Positions 1-8,841 are shown, counted from the first letter of the stretch. The stretch: DNA of 64,000 nt from Lachnospiraceae bacterium (GCA_021628825.1 JAJXRY010000001.1:1736001-1800000); one strand, 5' to 3'. The notes: generated by a model not told the origin, from the sequence alone. A program made the numbers and translations.

Positions 1-112
1 TTATGGCTCATACCCATTACTGTCTGTAAGGAATGATCCATCCTGCCGGCAAAGGTTTATTGTTATCTTACACCTTCTGCTGCAGGTACGATCCCAGTAT
101 AGCATATGGAAA

Positions 113-170
113 TTAAAGTTTCTGTTAAGAATAGAAATTTAACGCGGAATTTATTTATCTTTGATATAAT
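113..170 (+). promoter_or_regulatory. candidate promoter of the two-component operon
   Basis: A perfect TATAAT lies at 165-170, about 68 bases before the response-regulator start. No good -35 box is seen at the usual distance. Three TTAA blocks at 113, 125 and 139 sit where OmpR-type regulators often bind direct repeats, so autoregulation is possible but only inferred. The first 110 bases of the window hold no gene I can support. Confidence 0.35.
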
Positions 171-237
171 GTAACTGAACTGTTCTATCAGATTCGAATC
201 ACAGGATTCTTATCCTATAAGAAGGAGGACTTCTTTC

Positions 238-915
238 ATGCACCTTTTAGTAATTGAAGATGAACGCGCCCTGTGCGAAACCATTGTCCGTGACCTGCGC
301 CGTCTTGCCTATAGCGTAGACTTCTGTCACGATGGAGAAGAAGCACTGGAGCTGTTATATACGGAACACTATGATCTGGTACTGCTTGATCTGAACCTGC
401 CCGGCAAAGATGGCATGACGGTACTGCGTACTCTGCGGCAGACTGACCACGAAACACGGGTTCTGATCCTCTCTGCCCGGAGCGGAGTGGAGGATAAGGT
501 GGCCGGACTGGATGCCGGAGCCAACGACTATCTGGCCAAACCCTTTCACCTGGCAGAACTGGAAGCACGGATCCGCAGCCTGACCCTGCGGCAGTTCACC
601 CAGCAGGATGTACTTCTTACCTGTGGAGCTCTGACCTTCGACACACGTACAAGAGCTGCCAGCGTAAAGGGACAGAGCCTGTCTCTTACACGTAAGGAAA
701 CCGGCATTCTGGAATACCTGATGGCAAATCAGGGACGGCCGGTGAGCCAGGAGGAGCTGATGGAACATGTCTGGGACAACAGTGTAGACAATTTCAGCAA
801 CTCCATCCGGGTGCATATCTCTTCCCTGCGCAAAAAGCTACGCTCCGGACTGGGCTATGATCCCATCCGTAACCGCATCGGAGAAGGCTATCTGATTGGA
901 GGTGATACCATATGA
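238..915 (+). CDS. OmpR/PhoB-family response regulator
   Basis: A 225-residue transcriptional regulator. Residues 1-115 form a receiver domain with acidic pocket E7-D8, phospho-acceptor D51 in LVLLDLNLPG, switch residue S79 and K101 in the AKPF motif. Residues 125-222 form a winged-helix DNA-binding domain ending in the typical IRNRIGEGYLI wing. A strong AGAAGGAGGA ribosome-binding site lies 8 bases upstream of ATG 238. Its stop codon overlaps the kinase start (ATGA at 912-915), so the two are translationally coupled. The signal and target genes cannot be read from the sequence; an antimicrobial-peptide or envelope sensor role is common for this layout but is only inference. Confidence 0.95.
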   Translation: MHLLVIEDERALCETIVRDLRRLAYSVDFCHDGEEALELLYTEHYDLVLLDLNLPGKDGMTVLRTLRQTDHETRVLILSARSGVEDKVAGLDAGANDYLAKPFHLAELEARIRSLTLRQFTQQDVLLTCGALTFDTRTRAASVKGQSLSLTRKETGILEYLMANQGRPVSQEELMEHVWDNSVDNFSNSIRVHISSLRKKLRSGLGYDPIRNRIGEGYLIGGDTI

Positions 916-2046
916 AAAAAATTATCCCTGCAATGGCGTATCACACTCATGACCGTTCTGCTCATTGGTATTGCCTGTGTTTCCATGGAGCTTCTGCTGT
1001 GCAGGTCAGGCATCCATTATATGGATTCCATCGGCGAATCCCTTCAGGACTTAACCCCGGGGGGAGAGACAGACTTTTTCGATCCTGAAACGGTAGATCA
1101 GGATCAGGATCTCACCATCATCATCTATGGCGCTCAGGAAAGCTTCTGTATAACCAACTGGTATATTACAGCTATCGTGATCGTACTGAGCGGAATTCTG
1201 GCCTACTTTGTCAGTGGACATGCCTTAAAGCCCTTACGCAGCTTTTCTGCGCAGGTAGAAAAGGTACAGATCAACAATCTTACAGACATGAAAATGAACG
1301 AAAAGCTTCTGCCGGAGTTTTACCGGCTGAGTCATTCCTTTAATCAGATGCTGGACCGGCTGAATCAGGCCTTTGCAGCCCAGCGGCAGTTTACCGGTAA
1401 TGCTGCCCATGAGCTGTGTACCCCCCTTGCGCTCATGCAGGCACAGCTGGAGCTGTTTTCCGTAGAGCATCCCGATATCAATGCGGAAACAGCAGAATTT
1501 CTCCGGCTTTTGGGAGAACAGACGGAACGTCTGACCCAGATGTCAAAGACACTTCTGGAAATGAGCAGTCTTCAACAGGTGGCACGTAATGATCAGATCC
1601 ATCTTGCTCCAATGATTGAGGAAATCTTTACAGATCTTGCTCCATTGGCTGAGAAGCGCGGCATCACGCTGGAGCAGGATGGCGATGGTGTCATGACTGG
1701 CAGCGATGCCTTAATCTACCGGCTGCTCTTTAACCTGACAGAAAATGCCATCAAGTACAACCGCACGAACGGTTCCGTCCGGGTTTGTGTAACCCGGGAG
1801 GATACGAATATCCACATTTATGTGACCGACACCGGATGTGGCATTCCTGCAGAATTTCAGCGGAGTATCTTCCAGCCCTTTTTCCGGGTAGACAAATCCC
1901 GCAGCCGGGAATACGGCGGTGCAGGACTAGGGCTTTCTCTGGTATGGGAAATTGCAGACCTCCATGGCGGATCCGTCCGGGTAGCGGAAAGCTCAAAGCA
2001 GGGCACCACCATCGCAGTAGAGCTTCCCGCTCTGAGTTATTCCTGA
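912..2046 (+). CDS. sensor histidine kinase (one-base shift near start)
   Basis: Membrane histidine kinase partnered with the upstream regulator. From Met 949: TM1 about residues 2-18, a short external loop of about 50 residues, TM2 about 71-90, HAMP linker, HisKA domain with phospho-acceptor H154 in HELCTPLA, then HATPase with N box (NLTENAIKYN), G1 (DTGCGIP) and G2 (GAGLGLS). HELC replaces the usual HELR/K. The natural start is ATG 912, overlapping the regulator stop: the frame reads MKKLSLQWRITL into Met 949 if the A7 run at 915-921 were A6. As given, only the 949 start is open. The short loop suggests sensing within or at the membrane. Confidence 0.9.
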
Positions 2047-2099
2047 CCTGAGTTATCCCTGATCTGAGTTATCCCTGATCTGAGATATTTATTCCTGAT
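2032..2099. repeat. 16-bp tandem repeat across a convergent gene junction
   Basis: Three near-perfect 16-base units of the form CTGAGTTATCCCTGAT start at 2032, 2048 and 2064. A diverged fourth starts at 2080. They cover the last codons of the kinase and the 3' end of the convergent DUF4340 gene. No clear terminator hairpin is present, so the array takes the place of one. Confidence 0.85.
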
Positions 2100-2884
2100 C
2101 TGCGGCTTCCGTGCTTTCTTCCTCATCCGCCGCTTCAAAATAGGAAGAATCCTTATGCAGCAGATAATAGGTACTACTGTCAATCAGGTAAACACTGCTG
2201 CCGTCATTGACCGTAAGATAATATCCGCCTGCGAGGGAATTGTAATCTCCGATCCGGAATACATACAGATCATTGGCAAGCTGTAAGGTGACCGTATCGG
2301 ATTCATCACTGATTCCATAATCCGAATAATCCGTCACATCGGTAATTTCCTGTTTTGCCGTAAATGCACAGATATCGTCCAGGTACGCAGATACCGTATC
2401 CTGATTAACCTGTCTGATGGTTTCTGCATTTTCCCCGCCTGTACCCTGGGCGGTGTCTTCAGTGGTGTCTTCGGTGTCATCTTCAGCTGCAGCCCCGGTG
2501 ATATCTCCGGCAGTATCTCCAGCGGTATCTTCATCTGCAGTCTCGGTGGTATCTTCGGCAGTGTCTCCAGCAGTATTTTTCAGCTGCAGCCTCGGTGATA
2601 TCTTCGGCGGTGGCTTCGCTCGTATCTATGGCAGCGTCTTCCAGATAATTCCATGTATCCTCCTGCTTATGCAGGGTAAATGAGCCACCATCGCTGCGGA
2701 TAAACTCCATATCCGTTACTTCCTCTTTATTGATACTGACTACCGGTACACTTTCCTCTGTGGTGCCGGTCTCTTCCTGCATGAAATCTGCATCCTCATT
2801 CTTTTTAAAGAAGAGGAAGATTACCAGCAGCACCACAATGAGTATCAGCAGCACAATTAAGTTTCTCTTACTTTTCCTGTTCAT
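2089..2884 (-). CDS. DUF4340 protein, Gld-like ABC system accessory (frameshifted)
   Basis: About 265 residues. It has a short cytoplasmic lysine/arginine start, one TM (about 9-26), then an extracytoplasmic DUF4340-like region (MEFIRSDGGSFTLHKQ..., then DDICAFTAKQEITDV, ...GDYNSLAGGYYLTVN). Two frames join at the T5 run 2576-2580. When joined, a low-complexity D/E/T/A stretch (TEDT, TAED and similar) of about 55 residues separates the two conserved halves. The gene is the last of a minus-strand module with the fused permease/GldG protein and the ATPase, in which DUF4340 proteins are regular members. The transported substrate is unknown. Confidence 0.75.
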
Positions 2885-2909
2885 TCCCGGTCACCTGCTT
2901 TCTTAATTC

Positions 2910-3042
2910 GTAACTGTTCAGTACCTTCACAGTTACGATGCAAAATCCATTTAAAATCAGCTTCGCTGATGGAATTTTGCACTATTGAATCATATTCGTA
3001 CGGTCTCAGCAGCATGTGCTTCGACCTGTACTGAATAGTTAC
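2910..3042 (+). mobile_element. MITE-like element, copy 1 (133 bp)
   Basis: The ends are 15-bp inverted repeats, GTAACTGTTCAGTAC on the left and GTACTGAATAGTTAC on the right, with one mismatch. The element is flanked by a perfect 8-bp direct repeat CTTAATTC (2902-2909 and 3043-3050), a target-site duplication. Its centre folds as a hairpin ATCAGC-TTC-GCTGAT inside an outer GCAAAAT/ATTTTGC stem. A second 133-bp copy lies at 43514-43646. No coding capacity is credible, so mobilisation would need a transposase elsewhere. Confidence 0.9.
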
Positions 3043-3068
3043 CTTAATTCTTTTTTTCTGCTTAAATA

Positions 3069-3116
3069 TTTCCATTCTTGATCGTTTCCATTCTTGAGTG
3101 TTTCCATCCTTGAATT
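3069..3116. repeat. 16-bp tandem repeat, three units
   Basis: Units of the form TTTCCATTCTTGATCG start at 3069, 3085 and 3101. They lie between the MITE copy and the permease/GldG gene. The period equals that of the 2032 array but the sequence is unrelated. Confidence 0.8.
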
Positions 3117-3184
3117 TTCCTTTGATTCTGTCATTTCAGCCCAGTCTGCTTCACATCGCCATGCACCGGGCAGACTCATAAAGC

Positions 3185-5374
3185 TTACAGCTTTCTCCTT
3201 CGGAACCAGATCACGAAGCCCGTAACAATGAATCCAAACGGAATCACAATAACGGTCACCAGCGCCAGCACTGAAATCCAGCTTTGGGAAACCGTGAGGT
3301 ATTCTACCTCATAATTCTTTACCGGGATAACCACACTGCTGCTTTCTCCTTCTTCCGTTCCGAATACCTGCAGCACTCCGGAGAACAGCTTCTGGTTCGT
3401 TCCGGCAACCATGGAATCGGCTTCCTGCGTAAACAGATTCTCACAGGAAAAGATCATTGCAGCTGACTCATTATCTGCTGCATCACCCGAAGACACATCT
3501 GTTTCACTAAGCTCATCCGTCTCCTGTTCATCCGGGGTTCCGTCTGTTATCTGTGCTGTACAGGATAATCCGATGTAGAATGGTCCATCCACATCACCCT
3601 CCTGTTTATCATAGCTGGTGCTGTTTTCGATATCCTCCCGCACATAGCTCTCCTCTGATGAAGCAAGCAACGGAGTCACTTCCACATCCTCTTTTTCCGT
3701 AAAGGTTAAGCCCTGACAATACGGTGCGAAAATGTAGGAATTACCGGAATAAATATCCGATGTGACTGTATCGTATTCGATCGAGGGCAGAAGATAAAAC
3801 GGATCCTGATAATAGCTGTTTGACGCCGTCTCGATAATGAGTCCCTTGGAAACCTGCACCCCGTAGAAATCAAGCAGCTTATTCAGATTCGACATATCCT
3901 TTCCGGTATAGGCCATATTAATAAAAATATCACCACCGTTGTTCAGATAATTCAATATCTTTTGTGCATCATCCGAAGACAAATCCTCAGTCGGTGCATT
4001 CACAAATACAGCCACCGCATCCTCCGGAACTGCATCATAATCCATCAGATTGATCGTCTGCGTATCGATGTTCGCCTTTTGCAGGACGTCCGTAAAGGCA
4101 GCGTCCAGTTCGAGCTCGCCATGTCCGGTCACCATATAAAGCTTAGGCATATCCTCTGACAGCACATAAGAAATCGCGCTGGTAATCTGTCCCTCTGCGT
4201 CATACCCGGTCACGTTCTGGGAATACGTGGAGTAATCAAATTCCGAAACATAAAGATCGTTATAATCCACGACCCGGCTCCGCCTGCTGCTTTCTATAAT
4301 CACACTGTTGGAACTGATGCTTCCATCCGTGTATTTCGTATAAAACTTCGGATTCACCGCCGGATCCACATACGTCACCTTAATATACGGGCTTAAGCCC
4401 TCATAGCTGTCCAGGGTGTTTGCCAATGTGCTGTCTGCCTGCTTTTCATTGGCCAGTACATAAATCGTGACATCCTCACCAATATTGCTTACCAGCTCCT
4501 TCGTATCATCTGTAAGCGAATACAACTTATTTGCGGTCAGGTCAAAAACGGTATACCGGACAGGAAGCTCTGCAACAATCAGATTCAAGATCACCACAGC
4601 GGCAATGCTTCCGGCAATTACGGTAGAACTGTAGGCACTGAGGCTGAAATTCTTTTTTGAAACATGATAGCGCCGCTTCTGAATGGACTGCTCCGTAAAA
4701 ATCAGGAACAGCAGAATGACACTTAAAAAGTATACACAGCTTGCAAGCGAAAGACTTCCGTCCATGAGCTCATCAAATCTTCCCGACATATCAAATGCTG
4801 AAAGAAGCTTTGTCAGCCAGTTTCCCGTAGAGGAAATCATGTTGCAGATTGCATTCATTACATAACCTGCAAACAGAATGCCGAAGGAAATAATTGCTGC
4901 GATCATCTGGCTTTCCGTAATGGAGGATACAAATTCTCCAATTGCAATACAGGCAAGACCGTAAAGAAAAAATGCCCCGACTGCCAGATAGGTTTCTGCT
5001 AAAGAAATCTCACCAAACGCACTCAGAACCAGCGGATAAATACCGATAATCACAACCGGAATGAAAAGCAATGTGGCCAGTGCATAAAACTTACCCAGCA
5101 CAATATCCCAAACCTCAATCGGTGCCGTTAGTAAAAACTGATCAGTTTTTCTGCTTCCGCTCCTCGGCGAGAATCCGCATGGACAGGATCGGCACACTGA
5201 AAAAAAGAACAGGAAAATGACTGCCGACAATGCATATCCGATATACGGATAGCCCATGAACAAATCATACGCGGTAAAATAAATTCCAAACAAAAATAAC
5301 GTCACACCGATAAACAGCGGTCCTGCAAATGAATGAAAATAAGACCTTAATTCCTTCTTATAAATTGCCAGCAT
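3185..5374 (-). CDS. fused ABC-2 permease / GldG-like protein
   Basis: About 729 residues. The N-terminal 235 residues are an ABC-2 type permease with six predicted TMs (GldF-like). A further TM near residue 250 leads to a GldG-like extracytoplasmic domain (ABC_transp_aux, about 270-690), and a last TM precedes a WFRRRKL tail. ATG 5374 is preferred over the GTG nine bases upstream because GGGAGGTGA sits at the right distance. It overlaps the ATPase gene by 17 bases. Residues about 60-76 are read out of frame: the alternative frame gives SVPILSMRILAEERKQK, the family motif before the TDQFLLTAP segment, so two compensating shifts flank 5147-5199. The fusion of GldF- and GldG-type parts in one chain is notable; the substrate is unknown. 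Confidence 0.85.
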   Translation of the reverse strand: MLAIYKKELRSYFHSFAGPLFIGVTLFLFGIYFTAYDLFMGYPYIGYALSAVIFLFFFSVCRSCPCGFSPRSGSRKTDQFLLTAPIEVWDIVLGKFYALATLLFIPVVIIGIYPLVLSAFGEISLAETYLAVGAFFLYGLACIAIGEFVSSITESQMIAAIISFGILFAGYVMNAICNMISSTGNWLTKLLSAFDMSGRFDELMDGSLSLASCVYFLSVILLFLIFTEQSIQKRRYHVSKKNFSLSAYSSTVIAGSIAAVVILNLIVAELPVRYTVFDLTANKLYSLTDDTKELVSNIGEDVTIYVLANEKQADSTLANTLDSYEGLSPYIKVTYVDPAVNPKFYTKYTDGSISSNSVIIESSRRSRVVDYNDLYVSEFDYSTYSQNVTGYDAEGQITSAISYVLSEDMPKLYMVTGHGELELDAAFTDVLQKANIDTQTINLMDYDAVPEDAVAVFVNAPTEDLSSDDAQKILNYLNNGGDIFINMAYTGKDMSNLNKLLDFYGVQVSKGLIIETASNSYYQDPFYLLPSIEYDTVTSDIYSGNSYIFAPYCQGLTFTEKEDVEVTPLLASSEESYVREDIENSTSYDKQEGDVDGPFYIGLSCTAQITDGTPDEQETDELSETDVSSGDAADNESAAMIFSCENLFTQEADSMVAGTNQKLFSGVLQVFGTEEGESSSVVIPVKNYEVEYLTVSQSWISVLALVTVIVIPFGFIVTGFVIWFRRRKL

Positions 5375-6472
5375 CTTCCTCACCTCCCTGAACGTCTTCC
5401 TTGATTCCCGGTTCCTGATCTATTCTTTCGTGATCTGTCGTTTGTCCGGAATCAACCCAATTGCTTTCCTTTTTCTTCCTATGTAAAAATGAACCTGACC
5501 TTCCGGATTTCTCCTTCTCCAGTGTCTCCTTCATAGCGGCACCTCCGGTCAGTTCAAGGAACGCTTCTTCCAGTGAATCTTCCTTACGATAAAGTGACAT
5601 GATCGGCATATGGGCATCGGCAAGTGCAAAGAACAGCTCACGGCGGATATCGTTTTCTGCCGAAGTATGGATCTTTACCTTTGTGATATCCGGATGCTCT
5701 CCCTCAATCAGTTCAAAGGATTCCACTTTTTCAAACTGCTGAAGCAGTTCCGTAAGCTCCTGCGGCGTGCCCTCCACTTCCAGCTCCAGTAAAACATCTT
5801 TCTCCATCTGATGAATCAGTTCTTCGGAGGTGCCTCTTGCCACCATTTTCCCCTTCGAGATAATCATAATTTCATCACAGACTGCCTGCACCTCGGACAA
5901 AATGTGGGAGCTTAAAATCACCGTGTGCTTTTCCCCCAGCTTCCGGATAAGCTCACGGATTTCAATGATCTGCTTCGGATCAAGGCCAACCGTAGGCTCA
6001 TCCAGAATAATAATGTCAGGATAACCGAGTATCGCCTGTGCAAAGCCGACTCTCTGCCGATACCCCTTTGACAGGTTGCGGATCAGGCGGTGTCCCATGT
6101 CTGCAATCCCGGTCATCTGCATGACCTCCTCCATCTGCGTCTTCTGCTCCTGCTTCGGAATCTTCTTAATTTCTGCAGCAAAGGTCAGGAACTCTGCCAC
6201 CGTCATATCCGGATAAACCGGTGGAATTTCCGGCAGATAACCAATACACTGCCTGGCCTCCTGCGCATCCTTCATCATATCAAACCCATTGATCCGAACC
6301 GTCCCCTCCGACGGTGCAATATAGCCGGTCATGATATTCATGGTCGTACTTTTTTTCCTGCACCATTGGGACCTAAGAATCCATAAATCTTTCCCTCATC
6401 CAGTTGAAAAGTCACATGATCAAGTGCCATATGCTTTCCATACACTTTTGTCAGATTTTCTACTTCGATCAA
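5358..6472 (-). CDS. ABC transporter ATP-binding protein, GldA-like (frameshifted)
   Basis: The nucleotide-binding subunit of the exporter module. The readable frame holds signature motif LSKGYRQR, Walker B IIILDEPTVGLDP and switch H (ILSSHIL). The first 40 residues, including Walker A (GPNGAGK then ST), are in another frame. The T7 run at 6350-6356 splits the P-loop; five would restore GKSTTMNIMTG. The restored start is TTG 6472, eight bases after an AAAGGAGG site. A hydrophilic C-terminal tail of about 50 residues beyond the usual domain overlaps the permease start. It presumably energises export or assembly with the fused permease and DUF4340 protein. Confidence 0.85.
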
Positions 6473-6580
6473 TCGAAAAGCCTCCTTTACAAGTTTGGTC
6501 TGTTAACACTGTATTGGAAAAATGTGATAAAAGAACAAAGATTTTGTGAAAAATATGTGTCCTGTCGGAATCGCCATTGC

Positions 6581-6609
6581 TTGACATGGATAGGGGGATG
6601 TGATACGGT
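6581..6609 (+). promoter_or_regulatory. candidate promoter of the MATE gene
   Basis: TTGACA at 6581-6586 is followed after 17 bases by TACGGT (6604-6609), a weak -10. It lies between the divergent ATPase and MATE genes and points at MATE. The strong -35 with a poor -10 is typical of promoters that need an activator, but none is adjacent. Confidence 0.4.
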
Positions 6610-6618
6610 CGAGTAAAC

Positions 6619-6661
6619 TGCCTGCGAAAACGACTTCTTTATAAGGTCATTTCACAGCAGG
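6619..6661 (+). promoter_or_regulatory. leader hairpin before the MATE gene
   Basis: The untranslated leader folds as CCTGCGAAAACGACTT paired with AAGGTCATTTCACAGCAGG, with an interior loop. No U-tract follows, so it is not a simple terminator. It may stabilise the message or act as a regulatory structure; I do not recognise it as a known riboswitch. Confidence 0.35.
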
Positions 6662-6708
6662 ATCATTAGTCAATTAAGAGATACGAATTTAAGGAAATTT
6701 ACGATAAG

Positions 6709-8044
6709 ATGAATCTGGATCGTTACGAATTAAAACAGCATATTTTGCAGGTATGGAAACTGAGTCTTCCTGCCATTCTCACGCAGATCACCACGATAGT
6801 GATGCAATACATTGATTCTGCCATGGTGGGCGCACTGGGGGCCAATGCCTCTGCCTCCATCGGACTCGTTTCCACAACAACGTGGCTCTTTGGCGGCGTT
6901 ACTTACGCGGTTTCTGCCGGGTTTTCGGTACAGGTTGCCCACCACATTGGTGCCGGTGAGGAAAAAGAAGCCCGTAACGTGGAGCGTCACGGCCTGCTCA
7001 CGGCTTTTTGCCTGTCGGGAATTCTGTGTCTGACCGGAATTTTTATTAAGTCCGCATCTTCCCACCTGGCTGGGCGGCAGTGCGGATATTATCCGGGATG
7101 CCTCCGCCTATTTTTCTGGTGTTTGCATTGATGGTTCCTTTTTTTCGCAGTTAAATTCCCTGTCCTCTTCCTTCCTGCAATGCAGTGGAGATATGGTGAC
7201 GCCAAGTATCTTAAATGCTGCGATGTGCGTCCTCGATGTGGTTTTCAACGCTCTGCTGATTCCACACTTTGGCGTTATGGGTGCCGGTATGGGAACGGCT
7301 CTTGCCTGTGCCGTAATCAGCCTGACGATGGCGTGGCGCTGCTACTTCTGCAATCCTGCTCTTTCTCTGAATCGTAAGGAAAAGGGATGCTTCGAACGGA
7401 ATATTTTACAGAAAGCATTGAAAATCGGGACTCCCTGTCGCTATTCAGGAAATCGCCATGAGTGGAGCACAGGTTACGGCAACCACCATTATTGCCCCCC
7501 TTAGGAGCCGTTGCGATTGCCGCCCATTCCTTTGCTGTCACGGCTGAAAGCTTCTGCTATATGCCGGGCTACGGAATCGGATCTGCCGCTACCACTTTGG
7601 TTGGAAGAAGCATCGGGGCAAAGAAAGAAACCCCTTGCCCGGCGGTATGGGATCATCTGCACGGTTATGGGTGCTGTCTTTATGGGCCTGACCGGACTTC
7701 TGATGATGTTCCTGTGTCCTTTTGTCTTCCGTGTGCTTACTCCAGATCCCAATGTCCGTCAGCTGGCAGCACAGGTTCTGCGGATCGGACTGCTGGCAGA
7801 GCCTCTGTATGGAGTTTCTATCGTCGCTGCCGGTGCTTTACGCGGAACCGGAGATACCTTTGTCCCAAGCCTGATGAACCTCGGAAGCATCTGGATCGTG
7901 CGAATCGGACTGGCTCTGCTTCTGGTCGGTCCTCTTGGACTTCAAGGCGTGTGGATTGCCATGGCAACAGAATTGTGCGTCCGTGGACTATTGATGCTGT
8001 ACCGTCATAAAACGACACCATATTATAAAAAAGCAAATGAATAG
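6709..8044 (+). CDS. MATE family multidrug/cation antiporter (multiply frameshifted)
   Basis: About 445 residues when frames are joined, the usual MATE length, with about twelve TMs. Recognisable segments are PAILTQITTIVMQYIDSAMVG near the start, the GALGANASASIG loop, LNSLSSSFLQCSGDMVTPS in the middle and RGTGDTFVPSLMNLGS in the second half. At least five shifts are needed, all at homopolymers: T5 and T7 at about 7107-7145, CCC at 7432, C6 at 7495-7500 and CCCC at 7631. Family members exchange H+ or Na+ for cationic drugs or metabolites. No regulator is adjacent. The clustering of errors makes true pseudogene status possible. Confidence 0.8.
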
Positions 8045-8075
8045 GGGTGCTCTATTTAAAGAACACCCCTGTCTG
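8043..8075 (+). terminator. bidirectional terminator between MATE and hsp20
   Basis: AGGGGTGCTC (8043-8052) pairs with GAACACCCCT (8061-8070) around an AT loop, immediately at the MATE stop. The U-tract is short, so efficiency is uncertain. The convergent hsp20 gene ends 45 bases away. Confidence 0.6.
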
Positions 8076-8114
8076 CTCATTCCTTATGCTGCTTTGGGAA
8101 CCTGATCGTTCCTG

Positions 8115-8555
8115 TTATCCTTCAATGGAAATCCGTTTCTTGGTTTCAACTGCCTTGGCTTCCTTCTTCGGAACATCCAGTTGCAGGATACCATTCTCGA
8201 ACTTACCATGAATGTCGTCTTCGGAAATACCGTCACCGACATAGAAGCTACGGCTCATGGAACCGGTGTAACGCTCCTGACGGATGTAGTTACCCTTCTT
8301 ATCGGTTTCGTCCTTATCAAGACCCTTCGCTGCGGAAATGGTCAAGTAGCCGTCTTCCAACTGAACCTCGATTTCATCTTTCTTGAAACCAGGCAGATCT
8401 ACGATAATTTCATATCCGTTATCCAGTTCACGGACATCGGTCTTCATTACGTTCTTTGCATGTTTACCATACAGTTCCTTACTTACATCCGGAAATGCAA
8501 ATCCATCCATAAAGTCATCAAAAATATCTCTACCAAATACGCTAGGCATCATCAT
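8115..8555 (-). CDS. hsp20: small heat-shock protein, Hsp20/alpha-crystallin
   Basis: ATP-independent holdase chaperone of 146 residues. A short N-terminal arm (MMMPSVFGRDIFDDFMDGF) precedes the alpha-crystallin domain at about 36-133, with DLPGFKKDEIEVQLEDGYL, the GSMSRSFYV strand and the conserved FENGILQLDVPKK near its end. GGAGGAATGACTT precedes three consecutive ATG codons, so the exact start among them is uncertain. The gene is monocistronic with a long leader of about 165 bases and a CIRCE/sigma-A promoter upstream, so it belongs to the HrcA heat-shock regulon. It is intact, unlike most neighbours. Confidence 0.95.
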   Translation of the reverse strand: MMMPSVFGRDIFDDFMDGFAFPDVSKELYGKHAKNVMKTDVRELDNGYEIIVDLPGFKKDEIEVQLEDGYLTISAAKGLDKDETDKKGNYIRQERYTGSMSRSFYVGDGISEDDIHGKFENGILQLDVPKKEAKAVETKKRISIEG

Positions 8556-8729
8556 AAGTCATTCCTCCATTCTCTTGACACCAGTAACTGTGCAATCCAT
8601 TCACAGTACTCATGAAACCTATGTCTTATTGTTGTTATTATTACGGAACGAAGGATTTTGATTCATCGGAATGGAACTTCCTTTTGGAAGATCTCTTCTG
8701 ATTGATCTCCTTTCCTTTGTTCTAAATGT

Positions 8730-8758
8730 AATATAACACCTATTATTAGCACTGTCAA
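8730..8758 (-). promoter_or_regulatory. sigma-A promoter of hsp20
   Basis: On the minus strand a perfect TTGACA (8758-8753) is separated by exactly 17 bases from TATATT (8735-8730). It directs transcription into hsp20 with a leader of about 165 bases. Confidence 0.85.
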
Positions 8759-8772
8759 GAGGTGAGTGCTAA
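8746..8772 (-). promoter_or_regulatory. CIRCE operator (HrcA binding site)
   Basis: TTAGCACTG (8746-8754), nine bases, then GAGTGCTAA (8764-8772). The known CIRCE consensus is TTAGCACTC-N9-GAGTGCTAA, so only one base differs. It overlaps the -35 box of the hsp20 promoter, as expected for HrcA repression released on heat shock. Confidence 0.92.
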
Positions 8773-8841
8773 TTTTTTTGTGAACTTTCTGTGAACATTT
8801 TTGCGAACACACATTTCGCAATATTATGATTTTTACAGTTT

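Noticed and set aside
1..105. Short minus-strand frame starting at ATG 105 and ending at the window edge.
   Set aside because: 34 codons, no ribosome-binding site and no recognisable sequence.
236..816. Antisense frames over the response-regulator gene.
   Set aside because: Shadows of a well-supported CDS with a strong ribosome-binding site on the other strand.
2032..2099. The 16-bp array as a terminator.
   Set aside because: The units are direct repeats and do not form a convincing GC-rich stem followed by a T-run.
2881..3075. 64-codon minus-strand frame with FKWILHRNCEGTEQL.
   Set aside because: It is read from the MITE copy; the same peptide recurs at the second copy because the DNA is repeated, not because it is a gene.
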